Origin: Gammaproteobacteria bacterium
GTDB taxonomy: Bacteria; Pseudomonadota; Gammaproteobacteria; JAUZRS01
Reading direction: 5' to 3'
DNA: 64,000 nt
Assembly (NCBI GenBank): GCA_030949385.1
Contig: JAUZSP010000002.1
Coordinates: forward strand, 264,534-328,533
This document shows positions 17,790-26,631 of the stretch, piece after piece (position 1 is the first letter of the stretch; every line of letters starts with the position of its first letter). The notes below the pieces were generated by a model, which searched no databases, was not told where the DNA came from, and was given only the letters and a program-made list of their open reading frames with translations. The position numbers and the translations under genes are program-made.

Positions 17790-19187
17790 ATGCGGCAATG
17801 TGCGGCTTTTTATTTTATTGTGTCTCTTGTGGGGTGTGCGGACAACGATATTGTTGATCCTAATTCATTTTTGTTGGGTGGAGATAATTCCACTGTTGCT
17901 GAAAAAAAGGATTCGATTCAGGGTTTATCTATGCCTAGAAGCTTGGATTTTATTCAGCCAAAAAAAGGGCTACTGCAACGTTTGCCGAAACGCTTAGCCG
18001 GTTTAAGCGGTGGCAATTCTGATTATGCTCTTGATGAAATGGAGACCACAGTCAATGAGGTGTCGATGCAGCCTTTACATCGTATTAATTTTTTACTCTG
18101 TTTATTAGCGCAATCGAATTTTTCAGAGAAGGTTAATCAGGGTGATTATCGCGTTTTTCTTAATCCAAAAAACTGTCAAGGGATGTCAGTTGAGGAGGAG
18201 GAACAATTGTGGATTTTGAATTCCACCCGGTTGAACAATCAGAGTTCTCAACAGGTGCAAATTTGGATTCCAAATATGGGGTCAAAAACATGGGGTGCAA
18301 TAGAGAAAAAGTCGGCGACGATGTTAATTGAACTGGAAATTTTATCTGCGGTCAATTTGGATCGTCCTTACGGTCAGTTTCGAATGAATTTTTCCACCCT
18401 GTTGTCTGATCAGTACGATTATTTGGGCAATGAAATAAACACCCTGCGCGGTTCGTTATGGAGTTTAGAAAACAGTTTTGGTCAAACAGAGGTGGGGTTT
18501 ATTAATCTGGGTGACTCTTTTGAACAGGCTCTTCATTTTGTTTTCAATGATCAGGAAAAGAGTGGCCGTGGTCTCAGTTATCAACGTGAAATGTCTGGCT
18601 TAGAGTCTGCTGAATTGCGTTTTGTCGTTGTCTTTAATGACGATTATTTTTATCGTGTCGAAGATCAAAACAACAATGCTGCGTTGGAAGCAGAAAATAG
18701 TCTCTGTCTGGCGCGTTATGAATATGATTTACAGGTGCAGCATTATCGTCTCTACCATGCGGAAGAGACTCTTTTTTTGGGTAAGTCGGTTATGGCCGGT
18801 GAGCGTCTTTCACCGACTGAGTTGTCGGGCAGGTCTTTGGTCTTTTTGTATCAACATCGTCGAGCCAATGATTTGAATGGCCGTTTGCAGGGAGTGGGTG
18901 AAGAGTTTGTTTTGCAATACGATGCTGAGGGTGAACTCAAGGGGTTGTCAAATGCCGCCATCGCTTTGAAAGCGGGAACGGTGTTGAGCAATCAAACGAG
19001 CAGTTTCATTTTAAAACCAGCACGTCAGCAGCAAGTGATGGCTTTGGTAGATGAACGTTGGTGTGCTGATCTGGATACGAAAGCCCGTTTTTATACAGCA
19101 GATTTGTTACTGCCACTGGCGAGTAATATGGAACCACTCAGTTTTGGGCTGGCAGATCAGCCGCTGCTTGAGAGTGAGTTGTTGTAG
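17790..19187 (+). CDS. Lipoprotein of unknown function
   Basis: About 465 aa. The N-terminus MRQCAAFYFIVSLVGCADN has a lipobox (LVGC), predicting a lipid-anchored envelope protein. The ATG at 17790 is favoured over 17778 because GGGA stands 8 nt before it. No family is recognised. The body is beta-rich in appearance and acidic, with a segment LVFLYQHRRANDLNGRLQ near residue 345 and few cysteines. It is a single gene between the soe terminator and a Fur box, and it is somewhat richer in AT than its neighbours. Confidence 0.75.
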   Translation: MRQCAAFYFIVSLVGCADNDIVDPNSFLLGGDNSTVAEKKDSIQGLSMPRSLDFIQPKKGLLQRLPKRLAGLSGGNSDYALDEMETTVNEVSMQPLHRINFLLCLLAQSNFSEKVNQGDYRVFLNPKNCQGMSVEEEEQLWILNSTRLNNQSSQQVQIWIPNMGSKTWGAIEKKSATMLIELEILSAVNLDRPYGQFRMNFSTLLSDQYDYLGNEINTLRGSLWSLENSFGQTEVGFINLGDSFEQALHFVFNDQEKSGRGLSYQREMSGLESAELRFVVVFNDDYFYRVEDQNNNAALEAENSLCLARYEYDLQVQHYRLYHAEETLFLGKSVMAGERLSPTELSGRSLVFLYQHRRANDLNGRLQGVGEEFVLQYDAEGELKGLSNAAIALKAGTVLSNQTSSFILKPARQQQVMALVDERWCADLDTKARFYTADLLLPLASNMEPLSFGLADQPLLESELL

Positions 19188-19329
19188 CTTGATCTGTTTT
19201 TTTATTCCTACTGTTTTCTTCAAGAAGTGTTTGGATCTGCCGAATGTTTTGGCACTGAAAAGGATTTAAGTGGCGGTGAACGAGCTGCTTTTTGACAATG
19301 TGTTGTTTTGGATGGGCGCTTTTTATGTA

Positions 19330-19360
19330 AATGCAATTGAAAATCATTGTCATTTGCATT
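19330..19360. promoter_or_regulatory. Fur box upstream of the porin/FMN/PepSY operon
   Basis: The core TGAAAATCATTGTCA (19338-19352) matches the Fur 7-1-7 consensus TGATAATNATTATCA at 12 of the 14 defined positions. It is flanked by the inverted arms AATGCAA and TTGCATT, making a 31-bp near-perfect palindrome centred at 19345. It ends 27 nt before the porin start, where Fur would block transcription when iron is plentiful. Confidence 0.85.
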
Positions 19361-19387
19361 AGAGTCTTGTCGAGTTTTTATTACTGG

Positions 19388-20485
19388 ATGCTTGGAATGA
19401 GAAATCGAGTTTTACTGTTGTTGCTGTTGGTGTTTCCTCAGTGGCTGTCAGCGGCGGTGGACGAAGCGCGAATTGAGCAGTTGGAAGCGCAGATAGAGGC
19501 TTTGGCGGACATGCTGGAGCAGGGCGGTAGCGGTGTGGCTACTCAAGCCACTCAATTTGGTTCTTACGGTGAACTGCACTATCAAGCGAATGAGAAGGGA
19601 AATAATAAAATCGACTTCCACCGTTGGGTGCTCTTTATGAGCCATGAGTTCAGCGAGAAGATCCGTTTCTTTTCTGAGCTGGAAGTGGAGCATGCGATGG
19701 TGGGTGAGGGTCAGGCTGGGGCGTTGGAGCTGGAACAGTCTTACATCAGTTTGACACCGAGATCAGGAACGGAAGTAAAACTAGGCTTGTTCTTGTTGCC
19801 CATTGGTATTATTAACGAAACTCATGAGCCGCCGCGATTTTACGGTGTTGAGCGCAACCCGATTGAGAAAATCATTGTTCCTGCTACCTGGTGGGAGAGC
19901 GGTGCCATGTTGTCGCAGCAGTTTGCCAGTGGGATTTCTTATGATGTTGCTTTGCACAGCGGCTTGAACGTCAGTGACAGCGTTGACCTGCGTAAAGGGC
20001 GGCAGCGTTCGGCTAACGCCAATGGCAATGCGTGGGCGGTCACCGGTCGGCTGAATTACAGCGGCCTTGCTGGTCTGCTGTTCTCTTTGGCGCTGCAACA
20101 TCAGTCGGATCTAAATCAGTCTGCCAGTGATTCGCTGGGTGCCGCGCAGCTTTATGAAAGCCATTTGGTTTGGCAGTCTGGGGCTTTGAGTTTGAAGGCG
20201 TTGTACGCCGTTTGGAATATTGAAGGCAGGCAAGCTCGGTTGTTAAAGAAAGACCGTCAGCAGGGCGGTTATCTGGAAGCCGCGTATCGCCTTAACCCTC
20301 AATGGGGTGTGTTCGTGCGTCAAAATAGCTGGCAGACGGTGCGGGATATTGACCAAGAGCAGCTGGATTTTGGGGTGAACTGGTGGCTGCATGAGGATGT
20401 GGTGGTGAAGCTGGATTACCAGCAGAGCAATCAGTCAGCAGGCGATTTGCAGGCACTTAATCTTGGTGTGGGTTACCAATTTTAG
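19388..20485 (+). CDS. OprP/OprO-like outer-membrane porin, Fur controlled
   Basis: About 365 aa with a signal peptide (MLGMRNRVLLLLLLVFPQWLSAAV), a short N-terminal coiled-coil (ARIEQLEAQIEALADML) and a 16-strand porin-like domain. The segment around VKLGLFLLPIGIINETHEPPRFYGVERN and the final GVGYQF follow the phosphate-selective porin family, which includes proteins not specific for phosphate. The start could be 19388 or 19397. Cotranscription with the FMN-binding and PepSY genes and the Fur box suggest a role in iron or siderophore handling; that role is inferred. Confidence 0.8.
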   Translation: MLGMRNRVLLLLLLVFPQWLSAAVDEARIEQLEAQIEALADMLEQGGSGVATQATQFGSYGELHYQANEKGNNKIDFHRWVLFMSHEFSEKIRFFSELEVEHAMVGEGQAGALELEQSYISLTPRSGTEVKLGLFLLPIGIINETHEPPRFYGVERNPIEKIIVPATWWESGAMLSQQFASGISYDVALHSGLNVSDSVDLRKGRQRSANANGNAWAVTGRLNYSGLAGLLFSLALQHQSDLNQSASDSLGAAQLYESHLVWQSGALSLKALYAVWNIEGRQARLLKKDRQQGGYLEAAYRLNPQWGVFVRQNSWQTVRDIDQEQLDFGVNWWLHEDVVVKLDYQQSNQSAGDLQALNLGVGYQF

Positions 20486-20496
20486 TGGGAAGTGTA

Positions 20497-21009
20497 ATGA
20501 AAAAAGTCAGAGTTTTATTGCTTGGTTTGCTGTTGTTTTCTGCGCAAAGCATGGCTGAAGTCTATCTTTCGCCACAGGATTTTTTGCAACAGACGTTTGC
20601 GCCAAAAAACGTCCCAAAATCCCAAGTAGTGTGGCTGAGTGGTGCATTGGCTACCGAGGTGCGAGACATCTTGGGGCATCGTTATAAAAAAGCTCGGGTA
20701 CGTTATTGGAAGGATGATCAACGTTCCGCGTGGATTCTGGACGAAGTCGGTAAAGAAAAACCGATCACCACAGGGGTGGTGGTTAAAGATCAACGCATTG
20801 AACGTCTGCAGGTGTTGGTGTTTCGTGAAAGCCGGGGTTGGGAAGTGCGCCACAGTTTTTTTACCGATCAATTTAAAGGCCGTGTTTTGAGTGCGGAAAA
20901 GCGCTTGGATCAGGCTGTGGATAATATTTCTGGGGCAACGTTGTCGGTTCGAGCGGTGAGTAAATTGGCGCGCTTGGCACTGTTGCTGGATAAAAAGGTG
21001 GATCCATGA
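20497..21009 (+). CDS. Exported FMN-binding domain protein
   Basis: 170 aa with signal peptide MKKVRVLLLGLLLFSAQSMA. The FMN-binding domain ends in SGATLS (residues 145-150), the ApbE flavinylation motif, where the last residue would carry a covalent FMN; here it is Ser rather than the more usual Thr. Such proteins pass electrons outside the cytoplasmic membrane, often with PepSY partners. The ATG at 20497 follows GGGAAG, and the stop overlaps the PepSY start as ATGA. Confidence 0.85.
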   Translation: MKKVRVLLLGLLLFSAQSMAEVYLSPQDFLQQTFAPKNVPKSQVVWLSGALATEVRDILGHRYKKARVRYWKDDQRSAWILDEVGKEKPITTGVVVKDQRIERLQVLVFRESRGWEVRHSFFTDQFKGRVLSAEKRLDQAVDNISGATLSVRAVSKLARLALLLDKKVDP

Positions 21010-21839
21010 GAGATCGGCGAACATCACGGAGGACTCAAGGTGTTGGGCAGGTGGCAGTGATTAAAGTACACCGTTATTTTGGTTTGAGTGCGGCCTTTTT
21101 AATATTGTTTATGGTGGTGAGTGGTTGGTTGCTGGTTCACAGCAACGACTTTGATCTGGATAAAAATTACGTTGAAAATGAGCTGGTCTTAGATTGGTAC
21201 GGCATTCATAACAAACCCATTTACGGTTATGTTGTGGCAGGACATTGGTTCTCTTCTCTGGGCAATGGGGTCTATCTTGATCAAAATAAAGTCGCTGATT
21301 CTTGTCGTTTGCACGGCGTGGCGCGCAGCAATGGTGAGTGGGTGTTGGCCTGTGAAGAGGGTCTGCTGTTGTTGACCGTTCAGGGTGAATTGATTGAGCA
21401 GCTGGTGCCTGGAGCCGGTTTACCCGATGTACCGATGGGAATTCAAGCTTTAAGCGATGGCACGTTGTTATTGAAAGGTCGTTTTCGTGTGTGGCAGGTG
21501 GACAGCGAGTGGTTGAATTGGCAATCGGCTCCACAAGAGGTTGTTTGGCCAGAGGCAAAATTGTTGCCTGAAGCGTTGCAGCTGCAATTGCAGAGTGTGG
21601 AGCGTTATCAATCGATTCAATGGGAGCGTTTTTTGCTGGATTTGCACAGCGGTCGCCTGTTGGGCGGTTATTTGATTGATGTGGTGGCGTTGTTGTTGCT
21701 GTTAATGGCAATCAGTGGCTGGGCGATGTGGCTTAAACGCCGTCGTGTACAGCGCCAGCAGCGTTTGCGTTTGCAACGTCAGCGTTTGGCTACCCAGACT
21801 CGGAACCAAGAGGTAGAGGTGGCTGGAGGCGTTGTTTAA
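21006..21839 (+). CDS. PepSY-type membrane protein, putative ferric reductase partner
   Basis: 277 aa with one helix near the N-terminus (VHRYFGLSAAFLILFMVVSGWLLV) and one near the C-terminus (LIDVVALLLLLMAISGWAMW), around a periplasmic domain of about 190 residues. The two helices with VHRYFG and LDLHSG histidines are the PepSY-associated TM pattern, where paired histidines can bind heme. With the FMN-binding protein it could reduce ferric iron outside the membrane. The Arg/Gln-rich C-terminal tail overlaps the convergent purK end by 50 nt. Confidence 0.78.
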   Translation: MRDRRTSRRTQGVGQVAVIKVHRYFGLSAAFLILFMVVSGWLLVHSNDFDLDKNYVENELVLDWYGIHNKPIYGYVVAGHWFSSLGNGVYLDQNKVADSCRLHGVARSNGEWVLACEEGLLLLTVQGELIEQLVPGAGLPDVPMGIQALSDGTLLLKGRFRVWQVDSEWLNWQSAPQEVVWPEAKLLPEALQLQLQSVERYQSIQWERFLLDLHSGRLLGGYLIDVVALLLLLMAISGWAMWLKRRRVQRQQRLRLQRQRLATQTRNQEVEVAGGVV

Positions 21840-22944
21840 GTTGTTCTGCTAAGGCTTTGGCCTTTGTTAGCTCTTCATCTATGACGGTGAAGTGACCCAT
21901 TTTTCGCCCAGGGCGCGCCTCTTGTTTGCCGTACAGATGCAGCTTGATGTTGTTGTGTTGCAGCAGCAGCTGCCACTCTGGTTGACTCTCTCCCCACGCT
22001 TCACCCAATAGATTGACCATCACCACCGGACTTAATAGGCGAGTGTCAGCGGCGGGCAGTCCGCACATCATGCGCACTTGCTGCTCAAATTGGGAACTGA
22101 CACAGGCATCAAGGGTGTAGTGGCCGCTGTTGTGTGGGCGAGGTGCAATTTCATTCACCATGATTTCATCGTCGTGGGTGACAAAAAACTCCACTGCCAT
22201 AATGCCGCAATATTCCAGCTCGGCTGAGATCTGCTTTGCCATCGCGTAAGCGCGTGTTTTTAGGTTGTCATCAATACGAGCGGGTACCAGAGTGACATCG
22301 AGAATTCCATGGTCGTGGATGTTTTCCGCAACAGGGTAGGGGGTTACCGTGCCCTCAATACTGCGGGCTAACACCACCGACAGTTCGATGGCCAGCTTAA
22401 TTTTTTTCTCTAATACACAGGCAACTTTACCCATTGAGAGGAAGGCATTTTGCACCTCTTCAAGGCTGTTGCAGATCGCTTGCCCTTTGCCGTCGTAACC
22501 AAACGCAGCGCGTTTTAAGACCACGGGGCCTTCTAGGTCATGAAAAGCAGGGGCAATGTCTTCAACTTTTAAGATACTGTGAAAGGGTGCTGTCGGCAGT
22601 CCGGCATCGCGCAGAAAGGTTTTTTCTCGAATTCGATCTTGGGTCAGCTCTACGGCGTAAGCTGCGGGGCGCACAGGACAGAGCGGCTCCAGCGTGCGCA
22701 GAGTGGCCGAAGGCACATTTTCAAATTCGGTGGTGATGGCATCGCAGGACTTGGCCAGTTGTTGCAGTGCCCATTCGTCGCTGTAGGCGGCGTGCAGATG
22801 TTCATCGGCAATTTGCCCAGCGGGGCTGTTGGGGTCGGGGTCGAGCACGATGACGTGATAACCCATGGTGCGCGCGGCAACGACAAACATGCGTCCCAGT
22901 TGGCCACCGCCAAGCATACCGAGTGTTGCACCTGGAAGAATCAT
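21790..22944 (-). CDS. purK: PurK, N5-carboxyaminoimidazole ribonucleotide synthase
   Basis: 384-aa ATP-grasp enzyme carboxylating AIR in purine synthesis. The N-terminus [20 protein letters not shown] and the ATP-grasp segments [15 protein letters not shown] and [17 protein letters not shown] are diagnostic. It overlaps purE by 4 nt (ATGA). The last 16 codons overlap the end of the opposite-strand PepSY gene. Length is normal. Confidence 0.97.
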   Translation of the reverse strand: MILPGATLGMLGGGQLGRMFVVAARTMGYHVIVLDPDPNSPAGQIADEHLHAAYSDEWALQQLAKSCDAITTEFENVPSATLRTLEPLCPVRPAAYAVELTQDRIREKTFLRDAGLPTAPFHSILKVEDIAPAFHDLEGPVVLKRAAFGYDGKGQAICNSLEEVQNAFLSMGKVACVLEKKIKLAIELSVVLARSIEGTVTPYPVAENIHDHGILDVTLVPARIDDNLKTRAYAMAKQISAELEYCGIMAVEFFVTHDDEIMVNEIAPRPHNSGHYTLDACVSSQFEQQVRMMCGLPAADTRLLSPVVMVNLLGEAWGESQPEWQLLLQHNNIKLHLYGKQEARPGRKMGHFTVIDEELTKAKALAEQLKQRLQPPLPLGSESG

Positions 22945-23435
22945 GATTTTGGGGGCAGCTCCATCGCAAAAACGGCCTGTTTTTGCTGTTCACGGAAGTC
23001 GTCGAGGGCGGCTTCCAATTGAGGATCGTTATTGGCCAGCAGACTGACGGCGTAGAGAGCGGCGTTGGCCGCCCCCGCTTCACCGATGGCAAAGGTGGCC
23101 ACAGGGATGCCTTTGGGCATTTGCACAATGGAGAGCAGCGAGTCTTGACCTTTGAGGTAACGAGAATTAACCGGAACACCTAAAATGGGCAGGGTGGTTT
23201 TGGCCGCCAACATGCCCGGCAGATGCGCCGCGCCACCGGCTCCGGCAATAATGCACTTGAGGCCGCGTTGGCGAGCGCTCTGAGCATAATCGAAGAGAAG
23301 ATCAGGGGTGCGGTGAGCGGAGACTACTTTGGCTTCATAAGGAATACCAAACGCTTCCAGCTGTTCCACGGCGTGCTGCATAACGGGCCAGTCGCTGTTA
23401 CTGCCCATAACAACGCCAACGATGGGGTTTGACAT
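22941..23435 (-). CDS. purE: PurE, N5-CAIR mutase (class I)
   Basis: 164-aa mutase that converts N5-CAIR to CAIR. Motifs [13 protein letters not shown] and SAHRTPD at the N-terminus, [13 protein letters not shown], and [22 protein letters not shown] are those of class I PurE, consistent with the adjacent purK. The ATG at 23435 was chosen over an adjacent GTG at 23438. Confidence 0.97.
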   Translation of the reverse strand: MSNPIVGVVMGSNSDWPVMQHAVEQLEAFGIPYEAKVVSAHRTPDLLFDYAQSARQRGLKCIIAGAGGAAHLPGMLAAKTTLPILGVPVNSRYLKGQDSLLSIVQMPKGIPVATFAIGEAGAANAALYAVSLLANNDPQLEAALDDFREQQKQAVFAMELPPKS

Positions 23436-23572
23436 CACTTTACCTGCTAATCGGAAAACCGCGTATTCTCGCTAACTTAAGGAAATTACGCCAGTAATAA
23501 ATGGGGATTGGGGCTGTTTTTTTAGCCGGTCGGTTTGACCTTGTGGGACACAAGGCCGGTTGATTGCTGTAT

Positions 23573-24622
23573 TCAGCCGTTTTTCAGCGGGGTGAGGTGC
23601 GCCATCAGTTGTTGCCAATGGTGAGCTTTGGGTTGGGAGGGGTCGGCATAAATTAGCGCAATGTGCTGTTCACTGTTGCCGTACAACTCTAAAGCAATCG
23701 TTTCACCTTTGGGGTGAGGGGTTCGTACCACCCAGGCGGAATGAGCCTTATTTAGGTTGAGATTCATTTTAAAGTGGTTGTTGCGCAGCAGGTGGCCTTC
23801 ATCGGTCTCTTGAATCACTTCAATGTGGCCGCAGTGAATCTGTAGCGCACCAGGGTTACGCACCCCAAGGCAGAGGTGCAAATCGGCATCATTGACCACA
23901 TGCAGGAGGCTGCCAATTTCGGCAATGTCCACTGGGTAGGCAAAGTCGGCTCCGGCCAATTGAAAGGCTTGTAGGCGTTGCAGTCCCAGCTGCTGAAGGG
24001 TTTGATCCAGCTCCAGAGGGGTTTGCAGCTTGAGCCAATCTTGACAGAGTGTGTGTCGATCTTGTTCGTCGGTAGCACGCGCTTGTTCAATGGGGCTGGC
24101 AACGTTGGTTAAGGGGGCGTTGTGATCGGCGAAGGTGATCTTAATGGCTTCGTAAGCGGCAAAATTACTCTCTGAGGTAAGATTGATCTGGTGGGTTTCA
24201 TTGCCATTTTTATCGTAAAAACGAAAGCCGTGGCTGATGCCTTGCGGCGTGCTTTCACTGATGGCAAAGCCGCTTTGCCAATCACCAAAACAGAATTGCA
24301 GACTGAGATTGTTGTGGTGTAGGGTTGCGCGCTGCTGCTCAAAACGGATTGCCTGAAAGTCGGTTTTTTGCTCGATGGTCGCGTGCGGATTGCGTGTGAT
24401 CACACTTACCGTAGCTAGGGTGTAGAGTTGATTCAGTAGCGCTTGCCAATCGTTTTGCAGTGGCAAAGCGATTGGACCTCGTGACGTATTGAGTTGTTCA
24501 ACACGTCGAGAGGGAATTCGGGTGTGCTCCAACCAGCGCAATGCCGGTGATGTTTTGATTTTATTTGAAAAGGGTCTGGTGCTGCTGGAGAGCTTGGCTC
24601 CCTCGTCGTTGTAGTAGTTCAT
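23573..24622 (-). CDS. hemS: HemS/HmuS-family hemin-degrading factor
   Basis: 349-aa cytoplasmic heme-handling protein of the HemS/ChuS/PhuS family, which is made of two similar halves. The first half shows VSVITRNPHATIEQ and SHGFRFYDKNGNETHQINL. The second half shows NPGALQIHCGHIEVIQ and SAWVVRTPHPKGETIALELYG, all at family-typical positions. It begins after GGAGGATAAGAGG. No heme receptor or ABC transporter genes and no clear Fur box are visible beside it, which is unusual for this family. The exact reaction (heme trafficking or breakdown) varies in the family. Confidence 0.85.
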   Translation of the reverse strand: MNYYNDEGAKLSSSTRPFSNKIKTSPALRWLEHTRIPSRRVEQLNTSRGPIALPLQNDWQALLNQLYTLATVSVITRNPHATIEQKTDFQAIRFEQQRATLHHNNLSLQFCFGDWQSGFAISESTPQGISHGFRFYDKNGNETHQINLTSESNFAAYEAIKITFADHNAPLTNVASPIEQARATDEQDRHTLCQDWLKLQTPLELDQTLQQLGLQRLQAFQLAGADFAYPVDIAEIGSLLHVVNDADLHLCLGVRNPGALQIHCGHIEVIQETDEGHLLRNNHFKMNLNLNKAHSAWVVRTPHPKGETIALELYGNSEQHIALIYADPSQPKAHHWQQLMAHLTPLKNG

Positions 24623-24817
24623 CCTCTTATCCTCCTGATGTAACTTCGTATACTGCCCACGTTCCTATTGTCGTTATTATAGATTAAGGCTTTATGAGCA
24701 TACTAACGATCATTACAAATATAATTCTGATCAAAAAATAACCAACCTCTTTCGTTGTGCAGTCAGCTTCGGTAAAGTGTCGCCACTTTTGATGACATAA
24801 AGATGAAAGAGATCACA

Positions 24818-25702
24818 ATGTTAAACAGCGTATTTGAGACGCAAATTGCCAGTTTGCCACTTCTCCATCGCGGCAAAGTCCGCGATATTTATGAGATCGA
24901 CGCTCAACGAATGTTGATCATCACCACAGACAGAATCTCGGCGTTTGATGTCATTATGCCGACGCCCGTTGCTGGCAAAGGCGTGTTATTGACGCAGATC
25001 TCAAATTTTTGGTTTCAACGCAGTGCTGATTTGATTCCGAATCAGCTCTTAGAGCTGGATCTGGAATCGTTGCTGCCTGATCCTGCTGAGCGTGCTCAGG
25101 CGGAGGGGCGGGCTATTATTGTCAAACGCTTACGGGCTTTGCCGATTGAAGCGATTGTGCGCGGCTACCTAATCGGTTCCGGTTGGAAAGATTATCAGTG
25201 TAACGGTGCCGTTTGTGGCTTGAAACTGCCTGAGGGGTTGCAATTATCTGACCAACTTCCTGAATCTATTTATACCCCGTCCACCAAAGCGGCGGTGGGC
25301 GCGCATGATCAGAACGTTGATTTTGAGCATACGGTGGCTTTATTGGGTGCAAAACGAGCCGAGGAAGTACGTGAGGTGAGCTTAAAGCTTTATCGTATGG
25401 CGGCAACGTACGCCGCTGAGCGGGGCATTATTATTGCAGACACCAAATTTGAATTTGGCTTGGACGAAGAGGATAACTTGGTGCTGATTGATGAGGTTTT
25501 GACCCCCGATTCATCGCGTTTTTGGCCAGCAGATCAGTACCAAGTGGGGATCAGTCCACCAAGTTTTGACAAACAATTTTTGCGCGATTATTTAGAAACT
25601 CTGGATTGGAACAAAGAAGCGCCCGGCCCTGCACTGCCCGCAGAGGTGGTGGTGCAGACCACAGAGAAATACGCCGAAGTGGTACGACGGTTGATGGCTT
25701 AG
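24818..25702 (+). CDS. purC: PurC, SAICAR synthase
   Basis: About 294 aa (299 if the in-frame ATG at 24803 is used). The enzyme joins aspartate to CAIR in purine synthesis. Motifs include LLHRGKVRDIYEID, TTDRISAFDVIMP, PIEAIVRGYLIGSGWKDYQ, and the nucleotide-binding DEVLTPDSSRFW. AAGAGA before the second ATG favours 24818. It starts divergently from hemS, and bioD follows 3 nt after its stop. Confidence 0.96.
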   Translation: MLNSVFETQIASLPLLHRGKVRDIYEIDAQRMLIITTDRISAFDVIMPTPVAGKGVLLTQISNFWFQRSADLIPNQLLELDLESLLPDPAERAQAEGRAIIVKRLRALPIEAIVRGYLIGSGWKDYQCNGAVCGLKLPEGLQLSDQLPESIYTPSTKAAVGAHDQNVDFEHTVALLGAKRAEEVREVSLKLYRMAATYAAERGIIIADTKFEFGLDEEDNLVLIDEVLTPDSSRFWPADQYQVGISPPSFDKQFLRDYLETLDWNKEAPGPALPAEVVVQTTEKYAEVVRRLMA

Positions 25703-25705
25703 GCG

Positions 25706-26422
25706 ATGAAAGGTCTGTTTATTACCGGCACAGATACGGGGGTCGGGAAAACCTATCTGGGGGTGCAGATTGCGCAGACGCTGTTTCAACTGGGAGAGCC
25801 GATTCGGCCACGAAAACCGTTGGAGTCCGGTTGTCTTGCTACTGTTGATGGTTTGTTGCCTGCCGATGGTCACGCGTATTGGCAGGCCATTGAGAGGTGT
25901 GAGTCGCTGGCTGTGATCACTCCACATCGCTTTGAAGAGAAGGTCTCTCCGGCGCGTGCGGCGCGTTTAAACCGGCTTTCTTTGAGCTTGGGCGAGTTGA
26001 AAAAGGCGTGTTTACAGGATGTTATGGCAGATGATTTCTTATTGCTGGAAGGCGCGGGTGGGTTTTATTCACCTCTGTTAGACGGTGTGTTGAATGCGGA
26101 TTTAGCGCAAGCGATGGCGTTGCCCGTATTGCTGGTGGCGGAGGATCGTTTGGGCTGCATCAATCAGGTGTTGTTGTCATTGGAGGCGATTGAACGCCGT
26201 GGTTTGGTTTTGGCTGGGGTGGTGTTGAATCGTTTTCAGGGAGCCGCTGGGTCTCATCCTGATCTGGATAACGAGCAGGATTTGCGCAGGCTGGGGGTGG
26301 ACGTTCACCCGCTGGCTGAAAACGAAGGCATTAGTTTGGAGTTGCTCAGTGGCCTGTTGAGGTTAAATCAGGCTGCTGATGATGCTGCTGATAAATTTGA
26401 TCGTAACGAGGGTCAGAAGTAG
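25706..26422 (+). CDS. bioD: BioD, dethiobiotin synthetase
   Basis: 238-aa ATP-dependent carboxylase forming the ureido ring of dethiobiotin. The P-loop GTDTGVGKTYLG, the RKPLESGC motif and LLLEGAGGFYSPL are typical. It starts 3 nt after purC and is likely cotranscribed, an unusual pairing because no other bio gene is near. The last 20 residues (from AADDAADKFDRNEG) extend past the usual end and overlap a small opposite-strand gene. Confidence 0.94.
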   Translation: MKGLFITGTDTGVGKTYLGVQIAQTLFQLGEPIRPRKPLESGCLATVDGLLPADGHAYWQAIERCESLAVITPHRFEEKVSPARAARLNRLSLSLGELKKACLQDVMADDFLLLEGAGGFYSPLLDGVLNADLAQAMALPVLLVAEDRLGCINQVLLSLEAIERRGLVLAGVVLNRFQGAAGSHPDLDNEQDLRRLGVDVHPLAENEGISLELLSGLLRLNQAADDAADKFDRNEGQK

Positions 26423-26470
26423 GAAGGTGCCACGGCTGGCCCAGATCAGAGTGGTGTTGTGATGCTTCAT
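26363..26470 (-). CDS. Probable 35-aa single-pass membrane protein
   Basis: Reading the minus strand from the ATG at 26470 gives a 35-codon frame: N-terminal MKHHNTTLIWASRG, then a hydrophobic helix (TFLLLTLVTIKFISSIISSLI) to a TAA at 26363. An AAGGA ribosome site lies 6 nt upstream of the ATG. The last 60 nt overlap the 3' end of bioD on the other strand. The composition is that of a small inner-membrane protein. No homologue is claimed. It is divergent from the DAACS symporter gene, with a palindrome between the two. Confidence 0.5.
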   Translation of the reverse strand: MKHHNTTLIWASRGTFLLLTLVTIKFISSIISSLI

Positions 26471-26495
26471 TATTATTTTCCTTAAGCGTATGTCA

Positions 26496-26511
26496 ATTAT
26501 TGATCAATAAT
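26496..26511. promoter_or_regulatory. 16-bp perfect palindrome, candidate operator
   Basis: ATTATTGATCAATAAT (26496-26511) is self-complementary and lies 26 nt upstream of the small minus-strand gene and 120 nt upstream of the symporter. It is not an FNR/CRP box, since the half-site spacing is wrong. A perfect -35 TTGACA occurs downstream near 26553, before the symporter. Confidence 0.35.
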
Positions 26512-26631
26512 AAAGCTAGTAATGCACGTTTTGCGCCAATTTTCTTTAGGTTGACAGGCTGAGACGGCTTGGCCAGACTGACGCGCTTTAAACGCCTTGT
26601 TTATCCCTCTTATTTTTGTGAGAACATCCCG

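Noticed and set aside
23539-23555. Terminator between purE and hemS (CCTTGTG/CACAAGG)
   Set aside because: The stem is sound but there is no T run on the strand of hemS, so termination is not supported.
26496-26511. FNR or CRP box before the DAACS symporter
   Set aside because: The half-sites ATTGATCAAT are adjacent, not separated by the 4-nt (FNR) or 6-nt (CRP) spacers.
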